DNA from: Nicoliella spurrieriana
GTDB taxonomy: Bacteria > Bacillota > Bacilli > Lactobacillales > Lactobacillaceae
Length of the DNA stretch: 64,000 bases
Direction: 5' to 3'
Assembly (NCBI RefSeq): GCF_023380205.1
Contig: NZ_CP093361.1
Location: 1,054,001-1,118,000 of the forward strand
Below the pieces are notes generated by a model. The model did no database searches, was not told the DNA's origin, and saw nothing but the letters and a program-made list of their open reading frames with translations. Positions 49,524 through 59,545 of this stretch are shown in pieces (the first letter of the stretch is position 1; every line of letters begins with the position of its first letter). A program made the translations under genes and the position numbers.

Positions 49524-51206
49524 TTAGTGCTTGTTCATAATTAACATTGGTAAGATCAATGGGTGACGCTCAGTTTTGTTAAATAAGAATCTTTGCAAAT
49601 CATTAATAATTGCACTTCTAATGGTTGCTTCAGTAGCATGTTTATTATGCATGGCTCTGCGAATTGTTCTAAATACTAGTTTTCGTCCTTCATCCAATAG
49701 TTTTCCAGACTCACGCATGTAAACAAAACCACGCGATAATAAATCTGGACCGGATTGAATTTCTTGCTTACTTAAATTAATGGTAGCAACAACAACAACA
49801 AGACCTTCTTCTGAAAGAATCTGACGATCATGAAGAACTACGTTACCAATATCACCAATTCCATTCCCATCAATATAAACATCACCAGCTGTAAAATGTC
49901 CAGCAATTCTAGCTGTATCCTTAGTAAGTGCTAGTACATCACCGTTAGCCATAATAAAACTATTTTTAAGTGGAACTCCACACTGTTCGGCTAGTTCAGT
50001 ATGAATCTTTAACATCCGGTATTCACCATGAATAGGCATGAAGAATTTTGGTTTCATTAAACGTAACATTAACTTTTGTTCTTCTTGACCACCATGACCA
50101 GAGGTATGAATATTATTTACTTTACCATGAATTACTTTAGCTCCCGCTTCTTCTAATTCATTAATAACTTTATTAACACTCACTGTATTTCCAGGAATTG
50201 GGTTACTTGAAAATACGACCGTATCATTAGGCTGAATTGAAATTTGACGGTGGGTTCCATTGGCAATTCTTGATAGGGCTGCCATTGGTTCACCTTGTGA
50301 TCCAGTACATAAAATCAATGTCTTATTTGCTGGTAGTGAAGAAAGTCCAGATGCATCAACAAATGCATCGTCAGGAATATCTAAATAACCTAATTCACGA
50401 CCGTTTACGATTGCAGCTTCCATACTTCTTCCAAACACAGCAATCTTTCGATTATGAGCAAGTGCAGTATCACAGGCAGTCTTAATTCTGGAAATATTAG
50501 AAGCAAAAGTAGCGAAAATAATACGACCCTCAACTTCATCAAAGATATGACGAACAGATTTACCAACCCATTTTTCAGATTTGGTCCAAACGGGTCTTTC
50601 TGCATTAGTACTATCTGACATCAAACAAAGGACGCCTTCTTCACCTAACCGGGCCATCTCATGAAGACCAGGTGGCTGGTTGGTAACTGGAGTTAAGTCA
50701 AACTTATAATCACCAGTTTGGACAATTACACCAGAAGGCGTATGAACAGCAATCCCTAACGTATCAGGGATTGAGTGGGTCGTCCTAAAGAAAGTCACAC
50801 TTGTTTTTCTAAATTTAAGGACTGAATTTTCATCAATTCTGTGCATTTCTGCACTTCTTAATAATCCATGTTCTTCTAGTTTATTCTTAATTAAAGCTAG
50901 CGCTAATGGTCCGGCATAAATTGGAACGTTTAAATCTCTTAATAAATACGGAACCCCACCAATATGATCCTCATGTCCGTGGGTAATTACTAGTGCCTTG
51001 ATTTTATCGCGGTTTTCTATTAAGTAATTGTAATCTGGAATTACATAATCAACGCCCAAAAGATCATCTTCTGGAAATTTAATTCCTGCATCTATTAAAA
51101 TAATTTCATCTTGGAATTGTACCCCGTAGGTATTCTTACCAATTTCGCCTAAACCACCAACGCCATAAATAGCTGTTTCGTTATTTTTGACGTTTAATTT
51201 CTTCAT
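49524..51206 (-). CDS. rnjA: Ribonuclease J1
   Basis: A 560-residue metallo-beta-lactamase/beta-CASP RNase with 5'-3' exo- and endonuclease activity on mRNA and pre-rRNA. The zinc motif is THGHEDH (His76, His78, Asp80, His81), and the beta-CASP part includes FGRSMEAAI and [15 protein letters not shown]. The C-terminal domain is present. Its ATG overlaps the rpoY stop by one base. The rpoY-rnjA pairing is conserved in Firmicutes, marking it as RNase J1 rather than J2. Confidence 0.94.
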   Translation of the reverse strand: MKKLNVKNNETAIYGVGGLGEIGKNTYGVQFQDEIILIDAGIKFPEDDLLGVDYVIPDYNYLIENRDKIKALVITHGHEDHIGGVPYLLRDLNVPIYAGPLALALIKNKLEEHGLLRSAEMHRIDENSVLKFRKTSVTFFRTTHSIPDTLGIAVHTPSGVIVQTGDYKFDLTPVTNQPPGLHEMARLGEEGVLCLMSDSTNAERPVWTKSEKWVGKSVRHIFDEVEGRIIFATFASNISRIKTACDTALAHNRKIAVFGRSMEAAIVNGRELGYLDIPDDAFVDASGLSSLPANKTLILCTGSQGEPMAALSRIANGTHRQISIQPNDTVVFSSNPIPGNTVSVNKVINELEEAGAKVIHGKVNNIHTSGHGGQEEQKLMLRLMKPKFFMPIHGEYRMLKIHTELAEQCGVPLKNSFIMANGDVLALTKDTARIAGHFTAGDVYIDGNGIGDIGNVVLHDRQILSEEGLVVVVATINLSKQEIQSGPDLLSRGFVYMRESGKLLDEGRKLVFRTIRRAMHNKHATEATIRSAIINDLQRFLFNKTERHPLILPMLIMNKH

Positions 51207-51424
51207 TATTTTTCAAACTCCGTAATCTTAAAATCAGGGCTCTTCTTTTCGTATTCAAGATGATTACCCTCTAGTGGTTCAACATATTCAATATTATAGT
51301 CCTTGACGGATTCAACCATTGATCTGGCTTCAACTTCTGTATTAGCCTCAACGTAAAGACTCTTAGTGGTTTCCCGTCTAGGAGTCCGTTTAACAGAATC
51401 TTGATATAAAACTTTAAAAATCAT
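51206..51424 (-). CDS. rpoY: RNA polymerase epsilon subunit RpoY
   Basis: A 72-residue small subunit of Firmicutes RNA polymerase (formerly YkzG). It is recognised from [18 protein letters not shown], the [13 protein letters not shown] helix and the acidic tail, and by its place before rnjA. The RRET segment is typical. GGAGAC precedes the ATG. A GTGCA/TGCAC palindrome lies 50 bases upstream. Confidence 0.92.
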   Translation of the reverse strand: MIFKVLYQDSVKRTPRRETTKSLYVEANTEVEARSMVESVKDYNIEYVEPLEGNHLEYEKKSPDFKITEFEK

Positions 51425-51474
51425 CCTTTGTAAGTCTCCTTTATTATTTTATGTAACTCTTTTGCATCGATCAC

Positions 51475-51487
51475 GTGCAATCTGCAC
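51475..51487. other. Perfect palindrome in the rpoY-rnjA leader
   Basis: GTGCA ATC TGCAC, between the likely promoter (extended -10 TGCTAAAAT on the minus strand near 51510) and the rpoY ribosome-binding site; a small hairpin or operator. Confidence 0.4.
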
Positions 51488-51597
51488 TAAGTTAATATAA
51501 TTTTAGCATATTCAAAATAATAAGTATAGTATAGCCACATATAATTGAATGCATGTTAAAATTAAATTAACTAATTGGTGAGGGGGAATGATTAGGA

Positions 51598-52062
51598 TTG
51601 TTTTGGGAAGCATTTTTAGGTATCATCATTGCAATTATAATTTATAATTTAATTCATCGCATTTTTGTAGTTAATCCCACTAAAAAAACACAGTTACTTG
51701 CTGAAAATCATTGTAAACAAATTTTGAATGATTTTTTAACGTCACTTTCTAAGGATAATGATAACTATAATCTTTCAATTGTTAATTCAAAAGTACTATC
51801 GGATGTTTGGGGGCGGGGAATTCAGGTCTTTGAATTCCAAATTGCAGTTGATGAACAAGATGTTACTAAGAAATTATCATTTTTAAAGCAAAATTTGAAG
51901 TTAATGTTCGAAGACCGTAATTCAGATCCTAAAATTAATGATCATCAAATTAAGATTACTGATCTATGGCAGTACGATCGATTTATTCACATTGAAATTG
52001 CCTATTTAGCAAATCAATCCACCCGTGAATACATTAATGACCTTGAAAGATTAACTGAATAA
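51598..52062 (+). CDS. Membrane-anchored protein of unknown function
   Basis: A 154-residue protein with one N-terminal membrane span (about residues 5-18) and a soluble alpha/beta-looking domain (VFEFQIAVDEQDVTKKL, HIEIAYLANQSTREYIN). I do not recognise the family. It starts at TTG 51598 about ten bases after GAGGGGGA; an ATG next to that site is out of frame. It lies divergent from rpoY and convergent with def. Confidence 0.7.
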   Translation: MFWEAFLGIIIAIIIYNLIHRIFVVNPTKKTQLLAENHCKQILNDFLTSLSKDNDNYNLSIVNSKVLSDVWGRGIQVFEFQIAVDEQDVTKKLSFLKQNLKLMFEDRNSDPKINDHQIKITDLWQYDRFIHIEIAYLANQSTREYINDLERLTE

Positions 52063-52090
52063 AAAAGACGCAGCATCTGCTGACGTCTAC
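52063..52090. terminator. Weak bidirectional terminator between the unknown gene and def
   Basis: AGACGCAGCA/TGCTGACGTCT hairpin with one bulged base, between convergent genes. Confidence 0.55.
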
Positions 52091-52093
52091 TTA

Positions 52094-52654
52094 TTAACCA
52101 ATGAATATTTCATCTTCAGAACGAGAAAATGGATTATCTTTGTCAATATGATCATAAAATAGTGTTCCATGAAGGTGATCAATTTCGTGTTGACAAACGA
52201 TTGCAGGATAGTTTTTAAGTCTAACTTGATGCTCATTGCCATCTACGTCTTGATATTTAAGGGTAATTCTAGCTGAACGTGGTACGTATCCTGCAATATC
52301 TTTATCAACTGATAGACATCCTTCACCCTCGGTCAACGCGCATCTTTGAACTGCATTTGAAATAATTACCGGATTAATGATAACATCCTTAAAAATTGGA
52401 TTATCAGGATCTTCTTCATTCGGAACTAGGACGGATGCCATCATTTCACTAACGCCAACTTGTGGAGCAGCTAGGCCGACTCCGGCACGTAGATGATACT
52501 TTTTGCACAGTTCATCGTTTTGGCTGACTTCCAAGTATTCCATTAGGTTATGAGCTAACTTTCGATCTTCATCGCTTAGTGGAAACTTAACTTTTTGAGC
52601 TTGCTTTCTTAGAACGGGATCTCCGTCTCTTACAATATTCTCCATTAAAAACAA
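52094..52654 (-). CDS. def: Peptide deformylase
   Basis: A 186-residue iron enzyme removing the formyl group from new proteins. The three family motifs are [17 protein letters not shown] and HEIDH (HExxH metal site). The insertion after the first motif ([10 protein letters not shown]) and the length mark type II deformylase of Gram-positives. I use TTG 52654, eight bases after GGAGG; ATG 52645 also fits but lies 16-17 bases away. An extended -10 TGCTAAAAT precedes it. Confidence 0.93.
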   Translation of the reverse strand: MFLMENIVRDGDPVLRKQAQKVKFPLSDEDRKLAHNLMEYLEVSQNDELCKKYHLRAGVGLAAPQVGVSEMMASVLVPNEEDPDNPIFKDVIINPVIISNAVQRCALTEGEGCLSVDKDIAGYVPRSARITLKYQDVDGNEHQVRLKNYPAIVCQHEIDHLHGTLFYDHIDKDNPFSRSEDEIFIG

Positions 52655-52735
52655 AATAATTCCCTCCAAATCTTTACGTTTAATTTTAGCACATTTTCGT
52701 TTTTTAGTAATATAAATTAAGGAGTCTTTTGATTT

Positions 52736-53020
52736 ATGAAGCCAAATTATCAATATCCGCTTTTTGAAGAGTGGAACCGTGATGAGTTAGTCAAGGTTTT
52801 TAAACTATACCAGTTAGTAGAAGATGCATATGAACTTAACAGTGGAACTAACTGTCAATCACTACTAGCTGCATATAATGACTTTAAAAAAATTATTCCA
52901 GCTAAGGGGGAACAGCGGACTCTTGAGCGGGAGTTTGAACATAATTCTGGATATAATATTTTTAAATGTGTCAAGGCGGCTCAAAATTCTAATAGAAAAA
53001 TGTTTAAAATGAATAAGTAA
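52736..53020 (+). CDS. UPF0223 family protein
   Basis: A 94-residue soluble helical protein ([27 protein letters not shown]), matching UPF0223 (Bacillus YktA), whose function is unknown. It is divergent from def with 81 bases between starts. AAGGAG lies about ten bases before the ATG. Confidence 0.82.
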   Translation: MKPNYQYPLFEEWNRDELVKVFKLYQLVEDAYELNSGTNCQSLLAAYNDFKKIIPAKGEQRTLEREFEHNSGYNIFKCVKAAQNSNRKMFKMNK

Positions 53021-53083
53021 TTTTTGACTAGTGAAGTGATTTAAGTTACTATTAATAATGATAATTAAGATGGTACTATTATG

Positions 53084-53109
53084 CTGTGACTAATTTAGTT
53101 ACAGTTTTT
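53084..53109 (+). terminator. Terminator-like hairpin after the UPF0223 gene
   Basis: CTGTGAC (53084-53090) pairs with GTTACAG (53098-53104), followed by five T's. Moderate stability; it lies in the 200-base gap before typA. Confidence 0.55.
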
Positions 53110-53223
53110 GTTATGGATTAATGCAAAACGACTTTTTTAAAACCGGTTTTTGTATTATACTGAATAGTATTACGTATATCTGTTACAATACTAATTTTTA
53201 TTAGTGTGAAGGGAAGGAATAAC

Positions 53224-55059
53224 TTGAAAACAAGAGACAACATTCGCAATATCGCTATTATTGCCCACGTTGACCACGGTAAAACTACGTTAGTTAACGA
53301 ATTGCTAAAACAATCAGATACATTGGACCAACATACAGAAATTGGCGATCGTGCCATGGATACCAACGATATTGAAAAGGAACGTGGAATCACGATTCTT
53401 TCAAAGAATACTGCCGTTAAGTATGGTGACAAGCAAATCAATATCTTGGATACTCCAGGACATGCCGATTTCGGTGGTGAAGTTGAACGTATCATGCGGA
53501 TGGTTGATGGTGTTCTTTTAGTTGTTGATGCATTTGAAGGAACGATGCCACAAACTCGTTTCGTTTTGAAAAAAGCACTAGAACAACATTTAACTCCAAT
53601 CGTTGTTATTAACAAGGTTGACCGTGAAGGAGCTCGTCCTGCAGAAGTAGTTGACGAAGTTTTGGACCTTTTCATTGAACTAGGTGCAGATGAAGACCAA
53701 CTTGAATTCCCAGTTCTATATGCTTCTGCAATGAATGGAACTTCAAGCTACAGTGATGATCTTGCATCACAAGAACACACTATGAAGCCAGTTTTTGATA
53801 CCATTATCAAAACGATTCCAGCTCCAATTGATAACTCAGATGAACCATTACAATTCCAAGTTGCAATGCTTGATTATGATGATTTCTTGGGTCGAATTGG
53901 TGTTGGTCGAGTTTTCCGTGGTAAGATTAAAGTTGGGGATAACGTTACCGTTATGAAACTTGATGGTTCTACTCAAAACTTCCGGGTTACTAAGTTAATG
54001 GGATTCCTTGGATTAAATAAGGTTGATATTGATGAAGCTGAAGCAGGGGACTTGATTGCTGTTTCAGGGATGGAAGACATTAATGTTGGTGAAACCGTTG
54101 TTGATCCATCTAAAAAGGAACCGCTTCCAGTATTGAGAATTGATGAACCAACCCTTCAAATGACTTTTGGTTCTAATACTTCACCATTTGTGGGTAAAGA
54201 TGGTGACTTCGTTACTGCTCGTCAATTGCTTGAAAGATTACAACGTGAATTGCACACTGATGTTTCCCTCCGGGTTGAAGACACTGGTGAACCAGGTTCA
54301 TGGACTGTTTCAGGTCGTGGTGAATTACATTTATCCATTCTAGTTGAAACACTTAGACGTGAAGGATACGAATTACAAGTTTCCCGTCCAAAGGTTATTC
54401 TTCGTGAATTTGATGGTGAAATGTGTGAACCATTTGAATCTGTTCAAATTGATACGCCAGAAGAATATTCTGGATCAATTATCGATACCTTATCACAACG
54501 TAAGGGAACTATGGAAAATATGGAAAACACTGGAAACGGTCAACAACGTTTGACTTTCTTAGTTCCATCACGTGGTTTAATCGGATATCCAACTGAATTT
54601 CTTTCAATTACTCGTGGATACGGAATTATGAACCACAGTTTCTCCAAATACCTTCCAGTTATCAAGAAGTGGAACCCAGGTCGTAAGAACGGAGCGTTAG
54701 TTTCAATCAACGCTGGTAAGACTACTACCTACGCAATCATGGGAATTGAAAGTCGGGGGACTATCTTTGTTGATCCAGGAACTGAAGTATACGAAGGAAT
54801 GATTGTTGGTAAAAATAGTCGTGATAATGATATTTCAGTTAATATCACTAAGGGTAAGAAGTTAACCAACGTTCGTGCTTCTGGTTCTGATGATATGGCT
54901 AAAATTAAAGAACCTGATCATTTAACGCTTGAAGAATCATTGGAATTCTTAAATGACGATGAACTTTGTGAAGTAACTCCTCATTTTGTTCGCCTTCGTA
55001 AGAAGACATTAAACACTAAGCAACGTGAAAAAGAAGCTAAGGTTGCTCGTCATAACTAA
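53224..55059 (+). CDS. typA: Ribosome-associated GTPase TypA/BipA
   Basis: A 611-residue translational GTPase of the EF-G group aiding 50S assembly and stress growth. The P-loop AHVDHGKTT is at about residues 14-22, switch II DTPGHADFGGEVER near 70, and the NKVDREGA specificity motif near 130. EF-G-like C-terminal domains follow. TTG 53224 lies five bases after AAGGAA; an in-frame GTG at 53206 precedes that site. Codon use (CGT, GGT) suggests good expression. Confidence 0.95.
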   Translation: MKTRDNIRNIAIIAHVDHGKTTLVNELLKQSDTLDQHTEIGDRAMDTNDIEKERGITILSKNTAVKYGDKQINILDTPGHADFGGEVERIMRMVDGVLLVVDAFEGTMPQTRFVLKKALEQHLTPIVVINKVDREGARPAEVVDEVLDLFIELGADEDQLEFPVLYASAMNGTSSYSDDLASQEHTMKPVFDTIIKTIPAPIDNSDEPLQFQVAMLDYDDFLGRIGVGRVFRGKIKVGDNVTVMKLDGSTQNFRVTKLMGFLGLNKVDIDEAEAGDLIAVSGMEDINVGETVVDPSKKEPLPVLRIDEPTLQMTFGSNTSPFVGKDGDFVTARQLLERLQRELHTDVSLRVEDTGEPGSWTVSGRGELHLSILVETLRREGYELQVSRPKVILREFDGEMCEPFESVQIDTPEEYSGSIIDTLSQRKGTMENMENTGNGQQRLTFLVPSRGLIGYPTEFLSITRGYGIMNHSFSKYLPVIKKWNPGRKNGALVSINAGKTTTYAIMGIESRGTIFVDPGTEVYEGMIVGKNSRDNDISVNITKGKKLTNVRASGSDDMAKIKEPDHLTLEESLEFLNDDELCEVTPHFVRLRKKTLNTKQREKEAKVARHN

Positions 55060-55068
55060 TCATTAATT

Positions 55069-55104
55069 AAAAGGGTGGAGAATTTAATTCTTCATCCTTT
55101 TTTT
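55069..55104 (+). terminator. Terminator after typA
   Basis: AAGGGTGGAGAATT pairs with AATTCTTCATCCTT, with several G-T pairs and a seven-T run. Confidence 0.8.
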
Positions 55105-55115
55105 AATCTCATTAA

Positions 55116-55141
55116 TTGACAATAATAATGTATGATATAAT
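55116..55141 (+). promoter_or_regulatory. Promoter candidate for ftsW
   Basis: An extended -10 TGATATAAT (55133-55141); TTGACA at 55116 is only 14 bases upstream of the hexamer. Confidence 0.5.
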
Positions 55142-55176
55142 TAATTTAATTACTAATTTTTGGAGCCTGATTTGAA

Positions 55177-56358
55177 ATGAATTTAAAAAGTATATCTAGA
55201 AACGTAGATTATTACCTTTTAATCCCATACACCATTTTGTGTATATTAGGAATTATTATGGTCTTTTCTGCCAGTTCTAATATTGAAATGCAAAATGGTG
55301 GTAGTGCCATTAGTTATTTATTTAAACAAACTTCATATGTTTTTTTTGGAGTAGCAATTTTGTTAATTATATTTAGATTCAAAAACGGCTGGCTTAAGAA
55401 TAAAAAGCTTTTAAATATTGTTGGAATTCTGTTTATTCTAATTTTTATCTATCTACGATATTTTGGAACTTCCATTAATGGTTCTCCTGGTTGGCTTAAT
55501 ATTCATGGATTTGGAATTCAACCAGCAGAGTTTGTTAAATTTTATTTTATTCTAAGATTCGCTAGGGTTTTGGGTGATGATGAGCAAAGACCCGATGTCT
55601 TTGATGGTTGGGGGACCTTTTTTAAGTCTCATTTAAAGTCAATGATTATTTTTATCTTTATTGTGGTGATGATTTTTCTGTTACCAGATTTAGGTGGGGC
55701 ATTAATCAATGTAACCATCGTTGTGATCATGTTATTAGCATCTGGAATTAGTTATAAGCGATCATATCGATGGTTAGCTGGATTTCTTGCCATAGCGTTT
55801 GGCCTTTTATATTTTTTGGCTTATGGCCCTTTTCAGTCCTCTAATTTTATGAAAAGTAGCTACATGCTCCAAAGAGTGGTGGCTTTTGCTAACCCCTTTT
55901 CCCATGCTAATGGGGTCGGGCAGCAACTAGTGAATTCATACTACGCAATTAGTAACGGTGGATTCTTTGGGACCGGGATTGGAAACAGTATTCAAAAAAC
56001 GGGGTATCTCCCAGAACCAAATACTGATTTTATCATGGCGATTATTGCAGAGGAACTGGGTTTAATTGGCGTTATTTTAATTATGGTTCTCCTGTTAGTA
56101 TTAATATTAAGAATTATTGTAATTGGAATTCGCGATCGAAGTAACTACAATGCTTTAATTTGTTATGGAACTGCTACTTATATGGTAGTTCAATCTTACT
56201 TTAACGTTGGTGGAGTAATTGGAATTCTCCCGATTACTGGGGTAACATTTCCGTTTATTAGTTATGGGGGTTCCAGTATGTTTACACTATGTTTATGTTT
56301 AGGAATGGTGTTAAAAATTAGCTATAAACAAAATGAACGAAAGCTTGCAAATAAATAA
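55177..56358 (+). CDS. ftsW: SEDS peptidoglycan polymerase FtsW
   Basis: A 393-residue SEDS-family glycosyltransferase with about ten membrane spans, polymerising lipid II. Landmarks: FGIQPAEFVKFYF near residue 112, FLLPDLGGALIN near 170 and the C-terminal ITGVTFPFISYGGSS near 350. Its place after typA matches Bacillus ftsW, so I favour FtsW over RodA. The family is otherwise hard to divide by eye. Confidence 0.85.
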   Translation: MNLKSISRNVDYYLLIPYTILCILGIIMVFSASSNIEMQNGGSAISYLFKQTSYVFFGVAILLIIFRFKNGWLKNKKLLNIVGILFILIFIYLRYFGTSINGSPGWLNIHGFGIQPAEFVKFYFILRFARVLGDDEQRPDVFDGWGTFFKSHLKSMIIFIFIVVMIFLLPDLGGALINVTIVVIMLLASGISYKRSYRWLAGFLAIAFGLLYFLAYGPFQSSNFMKSSYMLQRVVAFANPFSHANGVGQQLVNSYYAISNGGFFGTGIGNSIQKTGYLPEPNTDFIMAIIAEELGLIGVILIMVLLLVLILRIIVIGIRDRSNYNALICYGTATYMVVQSYFNVGGVIGILPITGVTFPFISYGGSSMFTLCLCLGMVLKISYKQNERKLANK

Positions 56359-56387
56359 TTTAAGCTTGTGAAGGGTGACTATTAATT

Positions 56388-56648
56388 TTGAATGTTAAGA
56401 ATCGAATTGGTTTAATCGTTTATGTCTATTCTGCGAAACAATCTCGTTTTTTAAAGAAGTATGGTATTTTAGATTATGTTTCTAAACGGATGCATTATGC
56501 AATTATTTACGTAGATGCTGATTTAGCTGATGATAAGGTTGCTGAATTAAAAAAGTTAAAATCAGTACGAAATGTAGAAAAATCGCCATTAATGGATCTC
56601 TCAACAAGTTTTGCAAACAACCAAAGTTTAGATGATGATGATGAATAG
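56388..56648 (+). CDS. YlbG family protein (UPF0298)
   Basis: An 86-residue cytoplasmic protein with the UPF0298 pattern (RIGLIVYVYSAKQSRFLKKYG, KRMHYAIIYVDAD), encoded before rsmD as in Bacillus ylbG-ylbH. Function unknown. It starts at TTG 56388 after AAGGGTGAC. The C-terminus is acidic. Confidence 0.87.
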   Translation: MNVKNRIGLIVYVYSAKQSRFLKKYGILDYVSKRMHYAIIYVDADLADDKVAELKKLKSVRNVEKSPLMDLSTSFANNQSLDDDDE

Positions 56649-56659
56649 GGTGGTTCAAT

Positions 56660-57220
56660 TTGAGAGTAATATCAGGTAAATTTGGGAAACGGTCATTAAG
56701 GGCCGTTCCGGGTCGACTAACTCGTCCAACTACTGATAAGGTAAAAGAATCTCTATTTAATATGATTGGGCCTTATTTTGATGGTGGAAATTTTTTGGAC
56801 TTATTTGCTGGTTCTGGAGGAGTTGCGATTGAAGCTGTTTCACGTGGGTTTAATAGTGCAACTTTAGTTGATAAACAATATGCTGCAATTAAAACAATTA
56901 ACGAAAATATTAAATTAACTCGCGAACCAGAGCGGTTTAATGTTTATAAAATGACTGCTGAAAGTGCATTGAATAAGCTTTCTAAAAACAGCATTTCTTT
57001 TGATATGGTTTTTTTGGATCCGCCTTACAAACAAGCTAAAATGATTAATGATTTAGCTAACCTTTCGAAATTAAAATTATTAAATCCAGGTGCATTAGTA
57101 ATTTGTGAAACGGATAATAACACCGTTTTAGCTGATGATGTTCCAAATTATCAGTTAATTCGACAAAAGGAATATGGTTTAACGGTAGTTTCAATCTATA
57201 AATTTATGGAGGATGATTAA
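56660..57220 (+). CDS. rsmD: 16S rRNA (guanine-966-N2) methyltransferase RsmD
   Basis: A 186-residue methyltransferase: RVISGKFGKRSLRAVPG at the N-terminus, the SAM loop LDLFAGSGGVAIEA near residue 41-54 and the catalytic FLDPPYKQ near 119-126. Starts at TTG 56660, 11 bases after the ylbG stop, and coaD begins two bases after its own stop. Confidence 0.93.
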   Translation: MRVISGKFGKRSLRAVPGRLTRPTTDKVKESLFNMIGPYFDGGNFLDLFAGSGGVAIEAVSRGFNSATLVDKQYAAIKTINENIKLTREPERFNVYKMTAESALNKLSKNSISFDMVFLDPPYKQAKMINDLANLSKLKLLNPGALVICETDNNTVLADDVPNYQLIRQKEYGLTVVSIYKFMEDD

Positions 57221-57222
57221 TT

Positions 57223-57711
57223 GTGACTAAGGCTGTTTTTCCAGGTAGCTTTGATCCACTGACAAATGGTCATTTAGATATTATTAATCGGGCAAGTCGA
57301 CTATTTGATCATTTAGTGGTGGTAGTTGGATATAATAATCAAAAAAAATCATGGATCGATGTTAATAAAAGAGTTGATCTAATTCAACGTTCAGTAGATA
57401 GGTTAACAAATGTATCCGTATTATCTACTACTGGATTAATTGTTGATTTAATGGAACAAATTGATGCGCAAGTAATTATCCGAGGGGTCCGTAATACTAA
57501 TGATTTTGATGCAGAAAAATCACTTGCTAATTTTAACCGTCAATTAGGTAGTGATATCGATACGGTTTTAATCCCGACTACAACAAATTTTGAATCATTA
57601 TCATCAACAAGGGTTCGTGAATTATACCATTTTAAAAAATCAGTAAAAAATTATGTTCCCCAACCAGTATTCGACTTTATAAATGAAAAGCGGGGATTGG
57701 ATGAAAAATAA
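57223..57711 (+). CDS. coaD: Phosphopantetheine adenylyltransferase
   Basis: A 162-residue nucleotidyltransferase of coenzyme A synthesis, turning phosphopantetheine plus ATP to dephospho-CoA. PGSFDPLTNGHLDI (residues about 6-19) holds the TxGH-type site as TNGH; the second motif is TNFESLSSTRVREL. It starts at GTG 57223 with GGAGG upstream. Its end overlaps the sepM start. Confidence 0.94.
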   Translation: MTKAVFPGSFDPLTNGHLDIINRASRLFDHLVVVVGYNNQKKSWIDVNKRVDLIQRSVDRLTNVSVLSTTGLIVDLMEQIDAQVIIRGVRNTNDFDAEKSLANFNRQLGSDIDTVLIPTTTNFESLSSTRVRELYHFKKSVKNYVPQPVFDFINEKRGLDEK

Positions 57712-58744
57712 GAAAAAGCACCGTTACTTAAAATATGGAATATTAATTGGGGTGGTGCTGTTAATTGCAGCCTGCTTTTTGTTGCCAATTCCTCGATTTA
57801 TTGAGGGTCCGGGTGGTGCTGATAATTTAAAACCAATTGTTAAAATTAAGGGCCATGCTGATAATAAGGGCGGAGAATTTATGCTAACTTCAGTAGGAAT
57901 TGGTCAAGCGACCCCAGCCTCATATGTGTATGCTAAATTAAATCCGTACTACTCAATTGAAAAAATTCAAGATGTAACCGGCGGTCAGGATAATGCAACT
58001 TATGATCGATTACAGAATTTTTATATGCAAAGCGCAATTAATGAAGCAATTTATACCGCATATCATGCAGCACATCAGGATGTAACTAAGAAATATCGTG
58101 GGATTTATATTATTGATGTTTTAAACACTTCTAAGTTTAAAAATGTAATCCATGTTGGTGATACAATTGTAAGGGTGAATGGCCATCGCTTCAATTCAGC
58201 ATTAGGGTACCAAAATTATATTCGAAAACAAAAAGTGGGAGCCCCACTTAAAATTGGTTATTACCATAATTCAAAATATAAAGAAGTTACTAAACCATTA
58301 ACTAAATTGCCAAATACCAATCAACCTGGGATTGGAATTACTTTGACTGATAATTTAAAAGTAACGACTAAAATTCCAATTAAGGTTAATCCTGGTCAAA
58401 TTGGAGGGCCATCTGGTGGTTTAATGTTTTCATTGCAAATTTATAGTCAACTAACTGGTAAGGATATCAGAAAAGGCCGTAAAATTGCTGGGACTGGAAC
58501 CATTAATGCGGATGGATCAGTGGGTGAAATCGGTGGAATTGATAAGAAAATCATCGCTGCAAAGCGACAGGGAGCTACGATTTTCTTAGCTCCGTATGTG
58601 AAACCCACTAGGGCAGTTAAATCAATTGAGCCAGATCATTTAACTAACTATGAATTAGCAGTTAAAACAGCTAAGCGTTATGCACCTAATATGAAGGTAA
58701 TTCCAGTTACTTCATTTAAAGATGCACTATCTAAATTGAAATAA
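57701..58744 (+). CDS. SepM/YlbL-like membrane-anchored PDZ-Lon serine protease
   Basis: A 347-residue protease with one N-terminal membrane span (about residues 12-32), a PDZ domain (about 120-200) and a C-terminal Lon-type domain. The Ser-Lys dyad is Ser238 in GGPSGGLMFS and Lys283 in GGIDKKIIAAK. SepM processes a competence pheromone in streptococci and YlbL acts in Bacillus DNA-damage recovery; the target here is unknown. ATG 57701 overlaps coaD by 11 bases. Placement before comE genes is common. Confidence 0.88.
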   Translation: MKNKKKHRYLKYGILIGVVLLIAACFLLPIPRFIEGPGGADNLKPIVKIKGHADNKGGEFMLTSVGIGQATPASYVYAKLNPYYSIEKIQDVTGGQDNATYDRLQNFYMQSAINEAIYTAYHAAHQDVTKKYRGIYIIDVLNTSKFKNVIHVGDTIVRVNGHRFNSALGYQNYIRKQKVGAPLKIGYYHNSKYKEVTKPLTKLPNTNQPGIGITLTDNLKVTTKIPIKVNPGQIGGPSGGLMFSLQIYSQLTGKDIRKGRKIAGTGTINADGSVGEIGGIDKKIIAAKRQGATIFLAPYVKPTRAVKSIEPDHLTNYELAVKTAKRYAPNMKVIPVTSFKDALSKLK

Positions 58745-58747
58745 TTT

Positions 58748-58784
58748 AAAAACTAAGTAATTACAATAATTGCTTAGTTTTTTT
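58748..58784 (+). terminator. Terminator between sepM and comEA
   Basis: AAAAACTAAGTAATT/AATTGCTTAGTTTTTTT hairpin with a five-base loop. Confidence 0.88.
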
Positions 58785-58815
58785 CGTATTTAGTAATTAG
58801 ATAGGAGGGTAGCAG

Positions 58816-59520
58816 ATGAATAGGATGAAAGAGCTAATTGATAGCTATCGTTATTACATTATCGGTGGATGTGGCATAGTTGTGGTTATTTTAATCATTT
58901 TTTTATTAGTTGGAAATGGTGATAACAAAACACCAGAGACCAATCAATTTGAAAGTAGTTTTAATTCTGGAATTGAGAATAGTAATAGTACTAATACTGA
59001 ATCTACATCAGTAGTTAGTGTTAGTTCATCAGCTAGTTCTGATGGGAAATTAGTCGTTGATATTAAGGGGGCCGTTAAACATCCTGGTATTTACAAGGTA
59101 GATGTTGATACACGGGTATCTAATTTAGTTGACTTAGCAGGTGGATTTAGTAAATCAGCTGATCACAAAAATGTTAATTTAGCACAGCGACTAAATGATC
59201 AACAAGTTATATATATTCCCATAAAAGGCGAGGTTAAGGGTAACCGACACCTAAATCAATCAATGGATTCCAATATAAGTAATGGGCAAAGCCAGCTGGA
59301 TTCGAGTAGTAATTCTGGTGATAATAATGGTAAAATTAATATTAATACTGCAGATAAAGAACAATTACAAACAATAAATGGAATTGGTGAAAAGAAGGCA
59401 GAAAATATTATTAGTTATCGTCAAGAAAAGGGCAATTTTAAAAGTATCGATGATATTAAGAATACCGATGGAATTGGCGATAAAATGTTTGAAAACATTA
59501 AGAATAGCATTACTGTTTAG
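58816..59520 (+). CDS. comEA: Competence DNA receptor ComEA
   Basis: A 234-residue membrane-anchored DNA-binding protein: a membrane span at about 14-33, a Ser/Asn-rich linker, an SLBB-type domain (VVDIKGAVKHPGIYKV, about 78-135), a second linker, and two helix-hairpin-helix motifs at the C-terminus (KININTADKEQLQTINGIG, GIGDKMFENI). It binds incoming double-stranded DNA on the cell surface. GGAGG is eight bases before the ATG. Confidence 0.93.
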   Translation: MNRMKELIDSYRYYIIGGCGIVVVILIIFLLVGNGDNKTPETNQFESSFNSGIENSNSTNTESTSVVSVSSSASSDGKLVVDIKGAVKHPGIYKVDVDTRVSNLVDLAGGFSKSADHKNVNLAQRLNDQQVIYIPIKGEVKGNRHLNQSMDSNISNGQSQLDSSSNSGDNNGKININTADKEQLQTINGIGEKKAENIISYRQEKGNFKSIDDIKNTDGIGDKMFENIKNSITV

Positions 59521-59545
59521 TGTTTATAGATAAGGAGGAATTTTC

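Noticed and set aside
50237-50605. Two frames inside rnjA, one on each strand
   Set aside because: Overlap a conserved RNase J coding region in other frames.
53118-53675. 185-codon minus-strand frame opposite typA
   Set aside because: Antisense to a highly conserved GTPase; Ser/Arg-rich composition is the mirror of typA codons.
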